This document shows positions 28,169-37,929 of a stretch of DNA of 64,000 bases, one piece after another (the first letter of the stretch is position 1; every line of letters begins with the position of its first letter). Source of the stretch: Cellulophaga baltica. Its GTDB lineage: Bacteria; Bacteroidota; Bacteroidia; Flavobacteriales; Flavobacteriaceae. The stretch spans positions 186,001-250,000 of the forward strand of contig NZ_JAHKQN010000015.1 of assembly GCF_018861125.1 (NCBI RefSeq), written 5' to 3'. The notes beneath the pieces are model-generated. The model made no database searches. It was given only the letters and a program-made list of their open reading frames with translations, and was not told where the DNA came from. A program made the position numbers and the translations under genes.

Positions 28169-28609
28169 ATGAAGAACAATTTTAAAATAACGTTGATTCC
28201 ATACGATGAAATGGAATTGATAATTCCTTTGGTTATTCAGTTAAATAAAGGTAAATTTTCAGGTGAAATTCTGAAAAGCAGATTAAAAAGTATACTTGAA
28301 ATGGGAACGTACCAATGTATTGGAGTTTACGATGCAGGTAAATTGATAGCTTGTTGTGGGTTTTGGGTGTTAAATAAACTATATGCGGGTAAGCATGTTG
28401 AGCCAGATAATGTTTTTGTAGAAGAAGCATACCGCAGTGCGGGTATTGGAGAATTAATGATGAATTGGTTATTTGATTATGCGAAAAGTATCGATTGCAT
28501 TGGTGCAGAAGTAAACTGTTATCAGCATAATGAAAAAGGAAAAAAATTCTGGGAACGCAAAGGTTTTGAGCCTTTAGGTTATCACATGATTAAGAAATTT
28601 GAGGAGTAG
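28169..28609 (+). CDS. GNAT-family N-acetyltransferase inside the his operon
   Basis: A 146-residue acetyltransferase. The acetyl-CoA-binding motif A is YRSAGIGELMMNWLFDYA, preceded by the strand PDNVFVEEAYR, and the C-terminal part FWERKGFEPLGYHMI is typical. It sits between hisG (12-base gap) and hisD (5-base gap) in the same orientation, so it is translated as part of the operon. Its substrate is unknown. Acetylation of histidine or a pathway metabolite is possible, but only position suggests it. Confidence 0.85.
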   Translation: MKNNFKITLIPYDEMELIIPLVIQLNKGKFSGEILKSRLKSILEMGTYQCIGVYDAGKLIACCGFWVLNKLYAGKHVEPDNVFVEEAYRSAGIGELMMNWLFDYAKSIDCIGAEVNCYQHNEKGKKFWERKGFEPLGYHMIKKFEE

Positions 28610-28614
28610 TTGTT

Positions 28615-29910
28615 ATGAATAAGATATATAATCCTGAAAAAAAAGATTGGAAAACGCTTCTTAAGCGACCTACAAAAACAGTTGCAGATATTGAAAGTAC
28701 TGTTGATCAAGTCTTTGGTGAAGTTTTGAATGAAGGAGATTCTGTTATTAAAAAATATACAGAAAAATTTGATGGTGTTGCTGTTGCTGTTGAAAATCTT
28801 TTAGTTTCTGATGATGAAATTGTTGAAGCAAATAGCCTTGTTTCTGTTGAATTAAAAGAAGCAATTTTATTAGCAAAAGACAATATAGAAAAGTTTCATG
28901 CTGCACAACAAACTGAAAGTGTTCATGTTGAAACGGTAACAGGTGTAGATTGTTGGCAGGTAAAAAGACCAATTGAAAAAGTGGGTTTGTATATTCCTGG
29001 AGGTACAGCACCTTTGTTTTCTACAATTTTAATGTTGGCTGTTCCTGCAAATATTGCAGGTTGTACGGAAATTGTTTTGTGTTCGCCACCAAATAAAGAA
29101 GGAAAAATACATCCAGCTATATTATATACAGCTAACCTTTGTGGAGTAACAAAAATATTTAAAGTAGGAGGTATTCAAGCAATCGCAGGAATGACATTTG
29201 GTACGCAAACAATTCCTCAGGTATATAAGATTTTTGGACCAGGAAATCAATATGTAACCGTTGCAAAACAGATTGCTACAAAGTATGGAGTTGCTATTGA
29301 TATGCCTGCAGGGCCAAGTGAGTTGTTGGTCGTTGCTGATGATAGTGCCAATGCTTCTTTTGTAGCTTCAGATTTATTAAGCCAAGCAGAGCATGGTATT
29401 GATAGTCAAGTAATATTAGTGTCATTATCTAAACAATTACTTGAAGAAGTTGAAAAAGAGATTGTGTTGCAAATTAATGATTTACCTCGTAAAGAAATTG
29501 CTCAAAAAGCGATAGATAACAGCAAGTTAATTTTTGTAGAGGATGATGAAACGGCACAAGAATTAATTAATGAATATGGCCCAGAACATTATATAGTTTG
29601 TGTATCAGATGAAGAATCATATTTACGTGCAATTACCAATGCTGGCTCTGTATTTATTGGAAATTATACACCAGAAAGTGCGGGAGATTATGCATCAGGA
29701 ACAAACCATACGTTGCCAACAAATGGTTACGCGAAACAATATAGTGGAGTTAATTTAGATAGCTTCATGAAAAGTATGACTTTTCAGAAAATATCACGAG
29801 AAGGTTTGCAAGAAATTGGAAATGCGATTGAATTAATGGCAGAAGCTGAAGGTTTGCAAGCGCATAAAAACGCTGTTACATTACGTTTAAATAATCTTGA
29901 TGATGAGTAA
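28615..29910 (+). CDS. hisD: Histidinol dehydrogenase
   Basis: This enzyme performs the last two oxidations, L-histidinol to L-histidine, with NAD and zinc. It is 431 residues with the signatures VGLYIPGGTAPLFSTILML, KIFKVGGIQAIAGMTFGT, KIFGPGNQYVTVAKQ, IDMPAGPSELLVVAD and ADLLSQAEHG-like SDLLSQAEHGIDSQV. The catalytic Glu-His pair lies in YGPEHYIV. The stop codon overlaps the hisC start. Confidence 0.97.
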   Translation: MNKIYNPEKKDWKTLLKRPTKTVADIESTVDQVFGEVLNEGDSVIKKYTEKFDGVAVAVENLLVSDDEIVEANSLVSVELKEAILLAKDNIEKFHAAQQTESVHVETVTGVDCWQVKRPIEKVGLYIPGGTAPLFSTILMLAVPANIAGCTEIVLCSPPNKEGKIHPAILYTANLCGVTKIFKVGGIQAIAGMTFGTQTIPQVYKIFGPGNQYVTVAKQIATKYGVAIDMPAGPSELLVVADDSANASFVASDLLSQAEHGIDSQVILVSLSKQLLEEVEKEIVLQINDLPRKEIAQKAIDNSKLIFVEDDETAQELINEYGPEHYIVCVSDEESYLRAITNAGSVFIGNYTPESAGDYASGTNHTLPTNGYAKQYSGVNLDSFMKSMTFQKISREGLQEIGNAIELMAEAEGLQAHKNAVTLRLNNLDDE

Positions 29911-30949
29911 AGTGAATATACAAGCCCTAGTTCGTGAAAACGTAAATGGCTTAAGTCCGTATTCGTCAGCACGTGACGAGTATGTCTCTGATGGTTCTGA
30001 AATGGTGTTTTTAGATGCTAATGAAAATCCGTTTGAAAATGGTGTAAATAGATATCCTGATCCACAACAGCGTGGTTTAAAAGAGGTTTTAGCTTCTCAA
30101 AAAGGATTAAACTCATCAAACATTCTTTTTGGTAATGGTAGTGATGAAGTTTTAGATTTTATTTTTAGAACATTTTGTGAGCCTAAACAAGACAATATTA
30201 TCACATTACCACCAACATATGGCATGTATAAAGTACTGTCTGGGATTAATAATATTGAAAACAAGGAGGTTTTATTAACTTCTGATTTTGAACCTGATGT
30301 TGAACAGATTCTTTCAGCGGCTAATTCAAATTCAAAGCTGTTGTTTTTATGTTCGCCAAATAACCCAACTGCAAATAGTTTTTCTAGAAATAAAATTATT
30401 GAGTTGTTAGAAAAATTTAATGGAGTAGTAGTAATTGATGAGGCATATATTGATTTTTCAAAAGAAGAATCTTGGTTATCTGAATTATCAAGTTATTCTA
30501 ATTTAATAGTGACACAAACATTATCTAAAGCTTACGGTATGGCAGGTATTAGGTTGGGTGTTTGTTATGCGTCAGAAGAAATAATTGCTGTTTTAAATAA
30601 AATTAAGCCACCATATAACGTTAATGAGCTGACTCAAAAAAGAGCTTTAGAACGTGTATTGAATTTAGATAAAGTAAAAAGTGAAGTAGCTGATATATTA
30701 GTGGAAAGAGATTTGCTATCTAAAGCATTACTTCAACTTAAATTTGTGTCAAAAGTTTATGATACAGATGCTAATTTTGTTTTAGCAAAGCTTGATAATG
30801 CTACAGAGCGATACAAACAGTTGTTAAAAAAAGGTATTGTAGTTCGTAATAGAACAACACAGCCTTTATGTGAAAATACACTTAGGTTTACAGTGGGTAC
30901 AAAAGAAGAAAATCAGAGACTAATTCAAGTTTTAAAAGAAATTCAATAG
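29903..30949 (+). CDS. hisC: Histidinol-phosphate aminotransferase
   Basis: A PLP enzyme converting imidazole-acetol phosphate to histidinol phosphate. It has YSSARDEY at the N terminus, [63 protein letters not shown] and the PLP-lysine in [16 protein letters not shown]. Three consecutive possible starts occur (TTG 29897, ATG 29900, ATG 29903). I chose the last, whose ATG overlaps the hisD stop as ATGAGTAA, implying translational coupling. Confidence 0.96.
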   Translation: MSKVNIQALVRENVNGLSPYSSARDEYVSDGSEMVFLDANENPFENGVNRYPDPQQRGLKEVLASQKGLNSSNILFGNGSDEVLDFIFRTFCEPKQDNIITLPPTYGMYKVLSGINNIENKEVLLTSDFEPDVEQILSAANSNSKLLFLCSPNNPTANSFSRNKIIELLEKFNGVVVIDEAYIDFSKEESWLSELSSYSNLIVTQTLSKAYGMAGIRLGVCYASEEIIAVLNKIKPPYNVNELTQKRALERVLNLDKVKSEVADILVERDLLSKALLQLKFVSKVYDTDANFVLAKLDNATERYKQLLKKGIVVRNRTTQPLCENTLRFTVGTKEENQRLIQVLKEIQ

Positions 30950-30950
30950 T

Positions 30951-32084
30951 ATGAAAAAAGTACTTTTTATAGATAGAGATGGTACGATCATTAAGGAAAC
31001 GGTAGACGAGCAAATTGATGCATTTGATAAAATGACTTTTTATCCAAAAGCGTTTACATTTTTGGGTAAAATAGCTAAAGAGCTAGATTATGAATTGGTG
31101 ATGATTACCAACCAAGATGGTTTAGGTACTGATGTTTTTCCTGAGGATACTTTTTGGCCAGTACATAACTTTATCATGAATTCTTTTGAAAATGAAGGTG
31201 TTGTATTTGATAAGGTATTTTTAGACCGTACCTTTCCACATGAAAATGCCAATACGCGTAAACCAGGTACAGGTTTATTAAGAGAATATTTTTCTGATGA
31301 ATATGATTTAGCAAATTCTTTTGTAATAGGTGATCGATTAACAGATATGGAATTAGCTAAAAACCTTGGTGCACAAGGTATTTTTATAAATGATGAAACC
31401 AATTTAGGCACAGGTGAAATTACGGTAAAGCGTGATGAATTAGATGCTTTTATTGCAACTGAAACTAATGATTGGGAAAAAATATATGAGTTTTTAAAGT
31501 TAAAAGATAGAGTCTCATCAATTAGTAGAAAAACGAACGAAACGGATATTCAAATAAAAGTAAACCTTGATGGAACAGGAAAAAGCGACATCAAAACAGG
31601 TTTGGCTTTCTTTGATCATATGTTAGACCAATTGGCACGTCATGGTCAAATGGACTTGGATATTAAAGTAAATGGTGATTTAGAAGTTGATGAGCACCAC
31701 ACGATTGAAGATACTGCAATAGCTTTGGGTGAAGTGTTTCATAAAGCTTTAGGAACAAAATTAGGTATAGAGCGTTATGGATTCTGCTTGCCTATGGATG
31801 ATTGTTTAGCGCAAGTAGCTATCGATTTTGGTGGTAGAAATTGGCTGGTTTGGGATGCTGAATTTAATCGTGAAATGGTAGGAGATATGCCAACAGAAAT
31901 GTTTTTACATTTCTTTAAATCATTTACTGATGGAGCAAAAGCGAACTTAAATGTAAAAGCTGAAGGTGCAAATGAGCATCATAAAATAGAAGCGATATTT
32001 AAAGCTTTTGCAAAAGCAATTAAAATGGCGGTAAAACGGGATGTAGATAAAATGGTTTTGCCATCTACAAAAGGAATGTTATAA
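30951..32084 (+). CDS. hisB: Bifunctional histidinol phosphatase / IGP dehydratase
   Basis: The N-terminal HAD-type domain (about 1-165) has the nucleophile motif FIDRDGTI and [10 protein letters not shown], plus the cysteine-poor [12 protein letters not shown] segment and [14 protein letters not shown]. It dephosphorylates histidinol phosphate. The C-terminal imidazoleglycerol-phosphate dehydratase (about 190-377) has [32 protein letters not shown] and [17 protein letters not shown] with the manganese-binding histidines. The 377-residue fused form is the one found in enterobacteria and Bacteroidota. Confidence 0.96.
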   Translation: MKKVLFIDRDGTIIKETVDEQIDAFDKMTFYPKAFTFLGKIAKELDYELVMITNQDGLGTDVFPEDTFWPVHNFIMNSFENEGVVFDKVFLDRTFPHENANTRKPGTGLLREYFSDEYDLANSFVIGDRLTDMELAKNLGAQGIFINDETNLGTGEITVKRDELDAFIATETNDWEKIYEFLKLKDRVSSISRKTNETDIQIKVNLDGTGKSDIKTGLAFFDHMLDQLARHGQMDLDIKVNGDLEVDEHHTIEDTAIALGEVFHKALGTKLGIERYGFCLPMDDCLAQVAIDFGGRNWLVWDAEFNREMVGDMPTEMFLHFFKSFTDGAKANLNVKAEGANEHHKIEAIFKAFAKAIKMAVKRDVDKMVLPSTKGML

Positions 32085-32093
32085 AAATATAGA

Positions 32094-32678
32094 ATGAAAA
32101 TTGTAATAATAAATTACGGGGCTGGTAATATTCAAAGCATAAAATTTGCAATTCAAAGACTTGGTTTTGAGGCTGTTTTGTCAAATGATGTGAATGAAAT
32201 ATTAAATGCTGACAAAGTAATTTTTCCTGGTGTAGGTGAAGCGAGTAGTGCTATGCAAAAATTACGTGATAGTGGTTTAGATACTTTGGTTCCTAAGTTA
32301 AAGCAACCAGTTTTAGGAATTTGTTTAGGAATGCAATTGATGTGTAATTCTACTGAAGAAGGCGCTACTAAAGGCTTAGGGATTTTTGATGTTGATGTTA
32401 TAAAATTTACAGACAAAGTAAAAGTGCCTCAAATAGGTTGGAATCAAATTAAGAATTTGAAAGCTGATTTATTCAATGATATTCCAGAAGCAGAATATAT
32501 TTATTTGGTGCATAGTTTTTATGCTCCAAAATGTGATGAAACTATAGCTACATCTGAATATGATGTAGAGTATAGTGCGGCTTTAAAGAAAGATAATTTT
32601 TATGGCACACAATTTCATCCTGAAAAAAGTAGTAGTATCGGAGAGAAAATTCTATTGAATTTTTTGAAAATGAAATAA
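32094..32678 (+). CDS. hisH: Imidazole glycerol phosphate synthase, glutamine amidotransferase subunit
   Basis: HisH hydrolyses glutamine and channels ammonia to HisF. At 194 residues it has the N-terminal INYGAGNIQSI, the nucleophile cysteine in PVLGICLGMQLM, VPQIGWNQI, YLVHSFYAP and the catalytic FHPEKSS. The gap to hisB is nine bases. The downstream GNAT gene starts one base after its stop. Confidence 0.96.
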   Translation: MKIVIINYGAGNIQSIKFAIQRLGFEAVLSNDVNEILNADKVIFPGVGEASSAMQKLRDSGLDTLVPKLKQPVLGICLGMQLMCNSTEEGATKGLGIFDVDVIKFTDKVKVPQIGWNQIKNLKADLFNDIPEAEYIYLVHSFYAPKCDETIATSEYDVEYSAALKKDNFYGTQFHPEKSSSIGEKILLNFLKMK

Positions 32679-32679
32679 T

Positions 32680-33096
32680 ATGTCCTTAGTATTTTCAACA
32701 GATAAAAGTAAACTTGATGTTCATAAGATTCAACAATACATTAGTAATGAATCTTATTGGGGAGAAGGAAGGTCTGTTGAGGATGTTGAAATAACCATAA
32801 CTAATTCCTTCTGTTTTGGTTTGTATGCAGAAAACGGGAATCAAATAGCATTTACAAGAGTGGTTACAGACCATATTTTGTTTGCTTATTTGATGGATGT
32901 AATTGTATTTACCGAATTTCAGGGTAATGGCTATGGGAAGCAACTAATTAATTATGTGATGACACATGAATTAATTAAAAAAGTAAAAACAGTAGCCTTA
33001 AAAACGAAAGATGCTCATGGTTTGTATGAGCGTCATGGATTTAAAAAAGTTGGAGATTCAAAATTTTGGATGTCCATTGATAAAATAAAATTATAA
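32680..33096 (+). CDS. Second GNAT-family acetyltransferase inside the his operon
   Basis: A 138-residue acetyltransferase with the motif A segment [18 protein letters not shown] and the C-terminal [16 protein letters not shown]. It lies between hisH and hisA, starts one base after the hisH stop, and its last base is the first base of the hisA start codon. Such tight packing implies constant co-expression. It is not a close relative of the GNAT at 28169 by eye (different core motifs and ends). Substrate unknown. Confidence 0.85.
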   Translation: MSLVFSTDKSKLDVHKIQQYISNESYWGEGRSVEDVEITITNSFCFGLYAENGNQIAFTRVVTDHILFAYLMDVIVFTEFQGNGYGKQLINYVMTHELIKKVKTVALKTKDAHGLYERHGFKKVGDSKFWMSIDKIKL

Positions 33097-33839
33097 TGCG
33101 AATAATTCCTGCAATAGATATTATAGATGGTAAATGTGTCCGACTTTCAAAAGGAGATTACGATACCAAAAAAATATATAACGAGAACCCTTTAGAGGTT
33201 GCAAAAGAATTTGAGGCTCACGGAATTGAATATTTACATTTAGTAGATTTAGACGGTGCAAAATCAAAACACATTGTAAATCATAAGGTTTTAGAGCAAA
33301 TTGCATCAAAAACAAGTTTAAAAATTGATTTTGGTGGAGGTTTAAAAACGAATGAGGATTTAAAAATAGCTTTTAATAGTGGTGCTTCGCAAATTACGGG
33401 TGGTAGTATTGCTGTGAAAGATAGAGACACATTCTCGGGTTGGATTGAGGCATACGGTGCTGAAAAGATTATACTTGGAGCTGATGCTTTAAATGAAAAA
33501 ATTGCAGTATCGGGCTGGCAAGAAGATTCGAAAGAAGAGTTAATTCCGTTTATAAAAGGATATCAAGATAACGGAATTGTTTTTGTGATTTGTACTGATA
33601 TTAGTAAAGACGGTATGTTGCAGGGCCCTTCTTTTGATTTGTATAAAAAAATACTAGAACAAACGGGTAAGGGAATTAATGGTTCTGGAATAAATTTAAT
33701 TGCTTCAGGAGGTATTTCTACTTTTGACGAGTTACCAAAATTAGCTGAGTTGGGTTGTGAAGGTACAATTATCGGAAAAGCAATTTACGAGAACAGAATT
33801 AGCTTAAAACAATTAGAAGAGTTTATTCTAAATAAATAA
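33096..33839 (+). CDS. hisA: ProFAR isomerase
   Basis: A 247-residue TIM-barrel isomerase converting ProFAR to PRFAR. The phosphate-binding motifs are [11 protein letters not shown] and [12 protein letters not shown]. The catalytic Asp is in [19 protein letters not shown], and [18 protein letters not shown] is the second active-site region. It precedes hisF by seven bases. The length is normal. Confidence 0.96.
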   Translation: MRIIPAIDIIDGKCVRLSKGDYDTKKIYNENPLEVAKEFEAHGIEYLHLVDLDGAKSKHIVNHKVLEQIASKTSLKIDFGGGLKTNEDLKIAFNSGASQITGGSIAVKDRDTFSGWIEAYGAEKIILGADALNEKIAVSGWQEDSKEELIPFIKGYQDNGIVFVICTDISKDGMLQGPSFDLYKKILEQTGKGINGSGINLIASGGISTFDELPKLAELGCEGTIIGKAIYENRISLKQLEEFILNK

Positions 33840-33846
33840 AAAACCA

Positions 33847-34602
33847 ATGCTTACAAAACGTATTATACCTTGTTTAGATATTAAAAACGGTAGGACTGTA
33901 AAAGGGGTGAACTTTGTTGATTTGCGTGATGCAGGAGATCCTGTAGAGTTAGCGGCGCTTTATGCGAGTTCAGGAGCTGATGAGTTAGTTTTTTTAGATA
34001 TTTCAGCAACTGAAGAAAGACGTAAAACACTTGCGGAGTTGGTGTTTCATGTTGCAGAAAAGGTAAATATTCCCTTTACTGTTGGTGGTGGTATCTCTTC
34101 TATTGAAGATGTAGACGTTTTACTTCAAAATGGAGCTGATAAAGTCTCAATTAATTCATCAGCAGTAAAAAATCCGCAGTTAATTAATGATTTGTCTGCA
34201 AAATTTGGCTCTCAATGTATTGTAGTTGCTATAGATGCAAAACAAATTGATGGAGAGTGGATTGTTCATTTAGTTGGAGGAAAAGTACCTACAGAAATTC
34301 GTTTATTTGATTGGGCAAAAGAAGTAGAAGAACGTGGTGCAGGTGAAATATTATTCACATCAATGGATAATGATGGTACTAAAGATGGTTTTGCAAATGA
34401 AGCTTTAGCTAAATTATCAACGGAATTAAATATTCCAATCATAGCATCAGGTGGAGCAGGAAATATGCAACATTTTACAGATACATTTATTGATGGCAAG
34501 GCAGATGCGGCACTTGCTGCAAGTGTATTTCATTTTAAAGAGATTGAAATAGCAGATTTAAAAGAAGAATTAAAAAATAACGGGATTCCTGTTAGAATAT
34601 AA
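33847..34602 (+). CDS. hisF: Imidazole glycerol phosphate synthase, cyclase subunit
   Basis: A 251-residue TIM barrel that, with HisH, makes IGP and [70 protein letters not shown] and [12 protein letters not shown] mark the active site. AICAR links this pathway to purine synthesis. It precedes hisIE by six bases. Confidence 0.97.
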   Translation: MLTKRIIPCLDIKNGRTVKGVNFVDLRDAGDPVELAALYASSGADELVFLDISATEERRKTLAELVFHVAEKVNIPFTVGGGISSIEDVDVLLQNGADKVSINSSAVKNPQLINDLSAKFGSQCIVVAIDAKQIDGEWIVHLVGGKVPTEIRLFDWAKEVEERGAGEILFTSMDNDGTKDGFANEALAKLSTELNIPIIASGGAGNMQHFTDTFIDGKADAALAASVFHFKEIEIADLKEELKNNGIPVRI

Positions 34603-34608
34603 GATAGT

Positions 34609-35205
34609 ATGAAAATAGATTTTGATAAAAATTCAGACGGATTAATACCAGCTATTATCCAAGATGCAACAACAAAAAACGTTTTGATGTTGGGTTATAT
34701 GAACCAAGAGGCTTTTGATAAAACACAAAAAACTAAAAAAGTTACTTTTTTTAGTCGTTCTAAAAATCGTTTATGGACAAAAGGGGAAGAAAGTGGAAAT
34801 TTTTTAAACCTTGTAGCTATTAAAAATGATTGTGATAATGATACATTGTTGGTGACTGTTAATCCTGCGGGGCCGACGTGTCATACAGGTACAGATACTT
34901 GTTGGAGTGAAGAGAATTCAAGTAATTTTGGTTTTCTAACAAAATTAGAAGCTATTATCAAAGATCGTAGAGAAAATCCTGAGAATAAAGATAGCTATGT
35001 GGCATCTTTATACAGAAAAGGAATTAATAAAGTAGCTCAGAAAGTAGGAGAAGAAGCGGTAGAGGTTGTCATTGAAGCAAAAGATAATGATGACAAACTG
35101 TTTTTAGATGAAAGTGCAGATTTATTGTTTCATTATCTAATACTTTTGCAGGCTAAAGGTTTTACATTAAAAGATGTTGAAGATGTTTTAGTGAAAAGAA
35201 ACTAG
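34609..35205 (+). CDS. hisIE: Bifunctional PRAMP cyclohydrolase / PRATP pyrophosphatase
   Basis: The N-terminal HisI domain (about 1-105) has MLGYMNQEAFDKTQKT, FFSRSKNRLWTKGEESGN and the zinc ligands in NPAGPTCHTGTDTCW. The C-terminal HisE domain (about 115-198) has SYVASLYRKGINKVAQKVGEEAVE and ADLLFHYLILL. They perform steps 3 and 2 of the pathway. It is the last gene of the operon, followed by a terminator. Confidence 0.97.
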   Translation: MKIDFDKNSDGLIPAIIQDATTKNVLMLGYMNQEAFDKTQKTKKVTFFSRSKNRLWTKGEESGNFLNLVAIKNDCDNDTLLVTVNPAGPTCHTGTDTCWSEENSSNFGFLTKLEAIIKDRRENPENKDSYVASLYRKGINKVAQKVGEEAVEVVIEAKDNDDKLFLDESADLLFHYLILLQAKGFTLKDVEDVLVKRN

Positions 35206-35226
35206 GTTCAAAAAAATACTTTATTG

Positions 35227-35268
35227 AAATTCGGAATGCTATTCAAATATAGTGTTCCGAATTTTTTT
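35227..35268 (+). terminator. Terminator of the his operon
   Basis: The outer stem AAATTCGGAA / TTCCGAATTT and a small inner CTAT / ATAG stem are followed by a T tract, 21 bases after hisIE. Confidence 0.85.
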
Positions 35269-35311
35269 ATGTTTTATTGGAAGAGTTTTTCAAAGCAAAT
35301 AAATGTGTAAA

Positions 35312-35350
35312 GTGTATAATTATACATTTTGTGTGTAAAAATTATACACA
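35312..35350. promoter_or_regulatory. Nested inverted repeats upstream of the glycosyltransferase gene
   Basis: The palindrome TGTATAATTATACA (35313-35326) is followed by TGTGTA and TACACA arms (35332-35337 and 35345-35350). The outer GTGTATAAT and ATTATACAC (35312-35320 and 35341-35349) also pair. The pattern looks like two adjacent operator sites for a dimeric regulator. No binding protein can be named. Confidence 0.4.
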
Positions 35351-35431
35351 AAAAATATAGTGAATAGTGTTTGAGGCTAGTGTTTAGGTTGTAATTGGTA
35401 ATGGTATGCAAATTGTTAATACTATTCAAAA

Positions 35432-36856
35432 ATGACATTAAAATTTAAACAAGCCTATAATATGAAATCTGGAACGATTAATTTAAAATCAGTAAATAAT
35501 AAATATGCAAAAGCATCTCAAAAAACTAGCGATATCAATTATCGAGCATTAGTGGTTTTATTAAGTTCTTTTGTGTTAATGTTAGGAGCTGCTTATTCGG
35601 TTTACCTTTTGCAAGAAGATTTTTCGAAATTTAATTTTGAAAGAATGAATTCAAGTTGGGGATTTGCTTTTTTTACCCTTGCCGCTGTAATATTTACATT
35701 TAGTTCGATAACGTTTCTTTACGATTTATATTTGTATTTTAAATACAAGCCTATTGCTTCAGTAAGTGACGAAGAATTGCCTACAGTAACAGTAATTGTA
35801 CCTGCGTATAATGAAGGAAAACAAGTTTGGGCAACTTTAAAAAGTTTGGCAAAAAGTGATTATCCTAAAGAAAAATTACAATTACTTTCAATTGATGACG
35901 GTAGTAAAGACGATACTTGGTTCTGGATGCAAGAAGCTAAAAGAATTTTAGGGGATCAAGTTACTATAATGCAACAACCTAAAAATATGGGTAAACGTCA
36001 TGCTTTATATCGTGGTTTTCACCTTGGGACTGGTGAGATTTTTGTTACTGTAGATAGTGATTCAATTGTAAATGAAGATACACTACGTAATTTAGTAAGT
36101 CCGTTAGTAGTTGATGAAAAATGTGGAGCAGTTGCAGGTAATATTCAAGTCTTGAATAATAAAAAAGCATTATTGCCAAAAATGCTTAACGTTAGTTTTG
36201 TGATGAGTTTTGAGTTCAAGCGTTCAGCGGAAAGTAGTTTAAATTCTGTTTTATGTACGCCAGGGGCTTTAGCAGCATACAGGTCAACTGCGGTTTTTGA
36301 TTGTTTAGAAGAATGGATTGATCAAAAATTTATGGGTAAAGCTTCTGATATTGGTGAAGATAGAGCTTTAACTAATATGATATTAAGGCAAGGTTTTAGT
36401 GTGTTGTTTCAAAGAAATGCATACGCATATACAAATGTTCCTGAAGATTATACAGGCTTATATAAAATGTTTATCAGATGGGGTAGAAGTAACGTTCGTG
36501 AAAACATTGCAATGTCTAAATTTGTATTCACAGATTTTAAAGAGGGTAATAAATTTGGGTCAAGGTTGTTGTTTTTAACACAATCTATTAAAATGATTAT
36601 GTCGTATCCTTTTTTATTATTTATGTTGTTTTTTGTAATAACGCAACCAGTTTTATTTTTGAGTTCAACATTATTGAGTATTCTAATAATGTCATCTTTC
36701 CCAGTGTTGTTTTACGCTAAAAGATATGATTTAAAAGAAGCGTTTTGGGCGTATTCATATAGTATTTTATATACATTCGGTTTATTCTGGATTACACCTT
36801 ATGCTATAGCAACTGCAGGAAAAAGTGGTTGGTTAACTAGAGAGTTAGCGGCATAG
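35432..36856 (+). CDS. Processive-type family 2 glycosyltransferase
   Basis: A 474-residue inner-membrane glycosyltransferase of the hyaluronan-synthase/NodC/cellulose-synthase type. Two N-terminal membrane helices (about 37-60 and 77-100) precede the GT2 domain with DDGS (155-158), DSD (208-210), GED (308-310) and the RW of the Q-x-x-RW-like motif (MFIRWGRSN, 349-350). Three C-terminal helices follow. The polymer is unknown. It stands alone between terminators, preceded by nested inverted repeats. A second start ATG at 35462 (MKSGTINLKS) would also be plausible. Confidence 0.85.
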   Translation: MTLKFKQAYNMKSGTINLKSVNNKYAKASQKTSDINYRALVVLLSSFVLMLGAAYSVYLLQEDFSKFNFERMNSSWGFAFFTLAAVIFTFSSITFLYDLYLYFKYKPIASVSDEELPTVTVIVPAYNEGKQVWATLKSLAKSDYPKEKLQLLSIDDGSKDDTWFWMQEAKRILGDQVTIMQQPKNMGKRHALYRGFHLGTGEIFVTVDSDSIVNEDTLRNLVSPLVVDEKCGAVAGNIQVLNNKKALLPKMLNVSFVMSFEFKRSAESSLNSVLCTPGALAAYRSTAVFDCLEEWIDQKFMGKASDIGEDRALTNMILRQGFSVLFQRNAYAYTNVPEDYTGLYKMFIRWGRSNVRENIAMSKFVFTDFKEGNKFGSRLLFLTQSIKMIMSYPFLLFMLFFVITQPVLFLSSTLLSILIMSSFPVLFYAKRYDLKEAFWAYSYSILYTFGLFWITPYAIATAGKSGWLTRELAA

Positions 36857-36874
36857 TTAAACAAATTATAGTTT

Positions 36875-36917
36875 AAAGCCCCTTTGTAGATTTCTGCAAA
36901 GGGGCTTTATGTTTTTG
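36875..36917. terminator. Bidirectional terminator
   Basis: The stem AAAGCCCCTTTG / CAAAGGGGCTTT with a 10-base loop lies between the glycosyltransferase gene and the converging yeiH-like gene. Confidence 0.87.
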
Positions 36918-36920
36918 TAA

Positions 36921-37850
36921 TTATAGGTACATAATGTAAACAAGAGAAAAGATAGAGATAAATACCCAAAGGCAAAAGGCAAGTAAAATTGGCTTGAATC
37001 CTGTTGTTTTAAAGTCTTTGAGTGATATTGTTGCGCCTACTAAAAATAAAGTGATTACAAGAAGTCTTTTTGCGTATAAAACAATATTATTTGTTATGCT
37101 TTCTGGCACTATGTGATAACTATTTATAAGAATGGTCAAAATAAATAAGCCAATGAAGTAAGGAATTTTAATTTTCTCACCTCTGGTTTTAAAAAGAAAC
37201 ATTGAAACTATAGAAAGAGGAATAATCCATAAGGTTCTAGATAGTTTAACAGTTGTTGCAATACGCAAAGCTTCATCACCAAACCCCATAGCAGCGCCAA
37301 CAACAGAACTTGTGTCATGAATTGCTACCGCACACCACAAGCCAAAATCATGTTGGTTTAAATTAAGCAAATGTCCTACACTAGGAAATACAAATAAAGC
37401 GATCGAGTTTAATAAAAAAACAATAGCTAGAGCAATACTGATAGTTTTGCTTTTTGCTTTTATGACAGGAGATATTGCTGCAATTGCGCTTCCTCCGCAA
37501 ATTGAAGTTCCTGAGGTAATTAAATGCCCTAACTTCAAGTCAATTTTAAGTAGCCTTGTGATTATATACCCTAAAGTTAGTGTGGATATTATTGATAAAA
37601 ATGTTAAGCCTAAGCCTTCTTTGCTGGTTTTTAGAGTTTCGTTAATAAACATTCCGAAACCTAAACCAACTACCGCTATTTTTAAAAATAAATGAATTGC
37701 TTTATGGGTGTATGATTTGAATGGATTTTGAAAAATTAAAGAAAATGCAAAACCCAATATTAGTGCTGTAGGACTATTAATTAACCCTAAAAGAGCAAGT
37801 GTTATTATTAAAAAGAATATGAATTTTATACCAAGATTTTTCATAACCAT
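36921..37850 (-). CDS. YeiH-family putative anion (sulfate) exporter
   Basis: A 309-residue membrane protein with about ten hydrophobic segments, of the UPF0324/YeiH family. SGTSICGGSAIAAISPVIKAK and WCAVAIHDTSSVVGAAMGFGD are the two family signatures with polar membrane residues. Proposed function in the family is sulfate or sulfite-related export, which is not well proven. A LysR gene lies directly upstream on the same strand, matching the yeiE-yeiH association of enterobacteria, with a LysR box between. Confidence 0.85.
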   Translation of the reverse strand: MVMKNLGIKFIFFLIITLALLGLINSPTALILGFAFSLIFQNPFKSYTHKAIHLFLKIAVVGLGFGMFINETLKTSKEGLGLTFLSIISTLTLGYIITRLLKIDLKLGHLITSGTSICGGSAIAAISPVIKAKSKTISIALAIVFLLNSIALFVFPSVGHLLNLNQHDFGLWCAVAIHDTSSVVGAAMGFGDEALRIATTVKLSRTLWIIPLSIVSMFLFKTRGEKIKIPYFIGLFILTILINSYHIVPESITNNIVLYAKRLLVITLFLVGATISLKDFKTTGFKPILLAFCLWVFISIFSLVYIMYL

Positions 37851-37863
37851 AAATTTTATGGTG

Positions 37864-37896
37864 TAAAGATACTTGTGTAATATAACTTTTAAGCAA
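37864..37896 (-). promoter_or_regulatory. Candidate promoter of the yeiH-like gene
   Basis: Read on the minus strand: TTG (37894-37896), 22 bases, then TATCTTTA (37864-37871), a 7 of 8 match to TAnnTTTG. Translation starts at 37850. Confidence 0.5.
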
Positions 37897-37914
37897 TTTA
37901 AATACTTATCATAT

Positions 37915-37929
37915 ATAACTAAAAGTTAT
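37915..37929 (-). promoter_or_regulatory. LysR box upstream of the yeiH-like gene
   Basis: ATAACT-AAA-AGTTAT is a 15-base perfect inverted repeat with the T-N11-A core of LysR recognition sites. Its centre lies about 65 bases upstream of the transcription start predicted from the -7 box at 37864-37871, the classical spacing. A related half-site ATAACTTTTAAG (37882-37893) lies nearer the promoter. It overlaps the end of the LysR gene. Confidence 0.6.
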
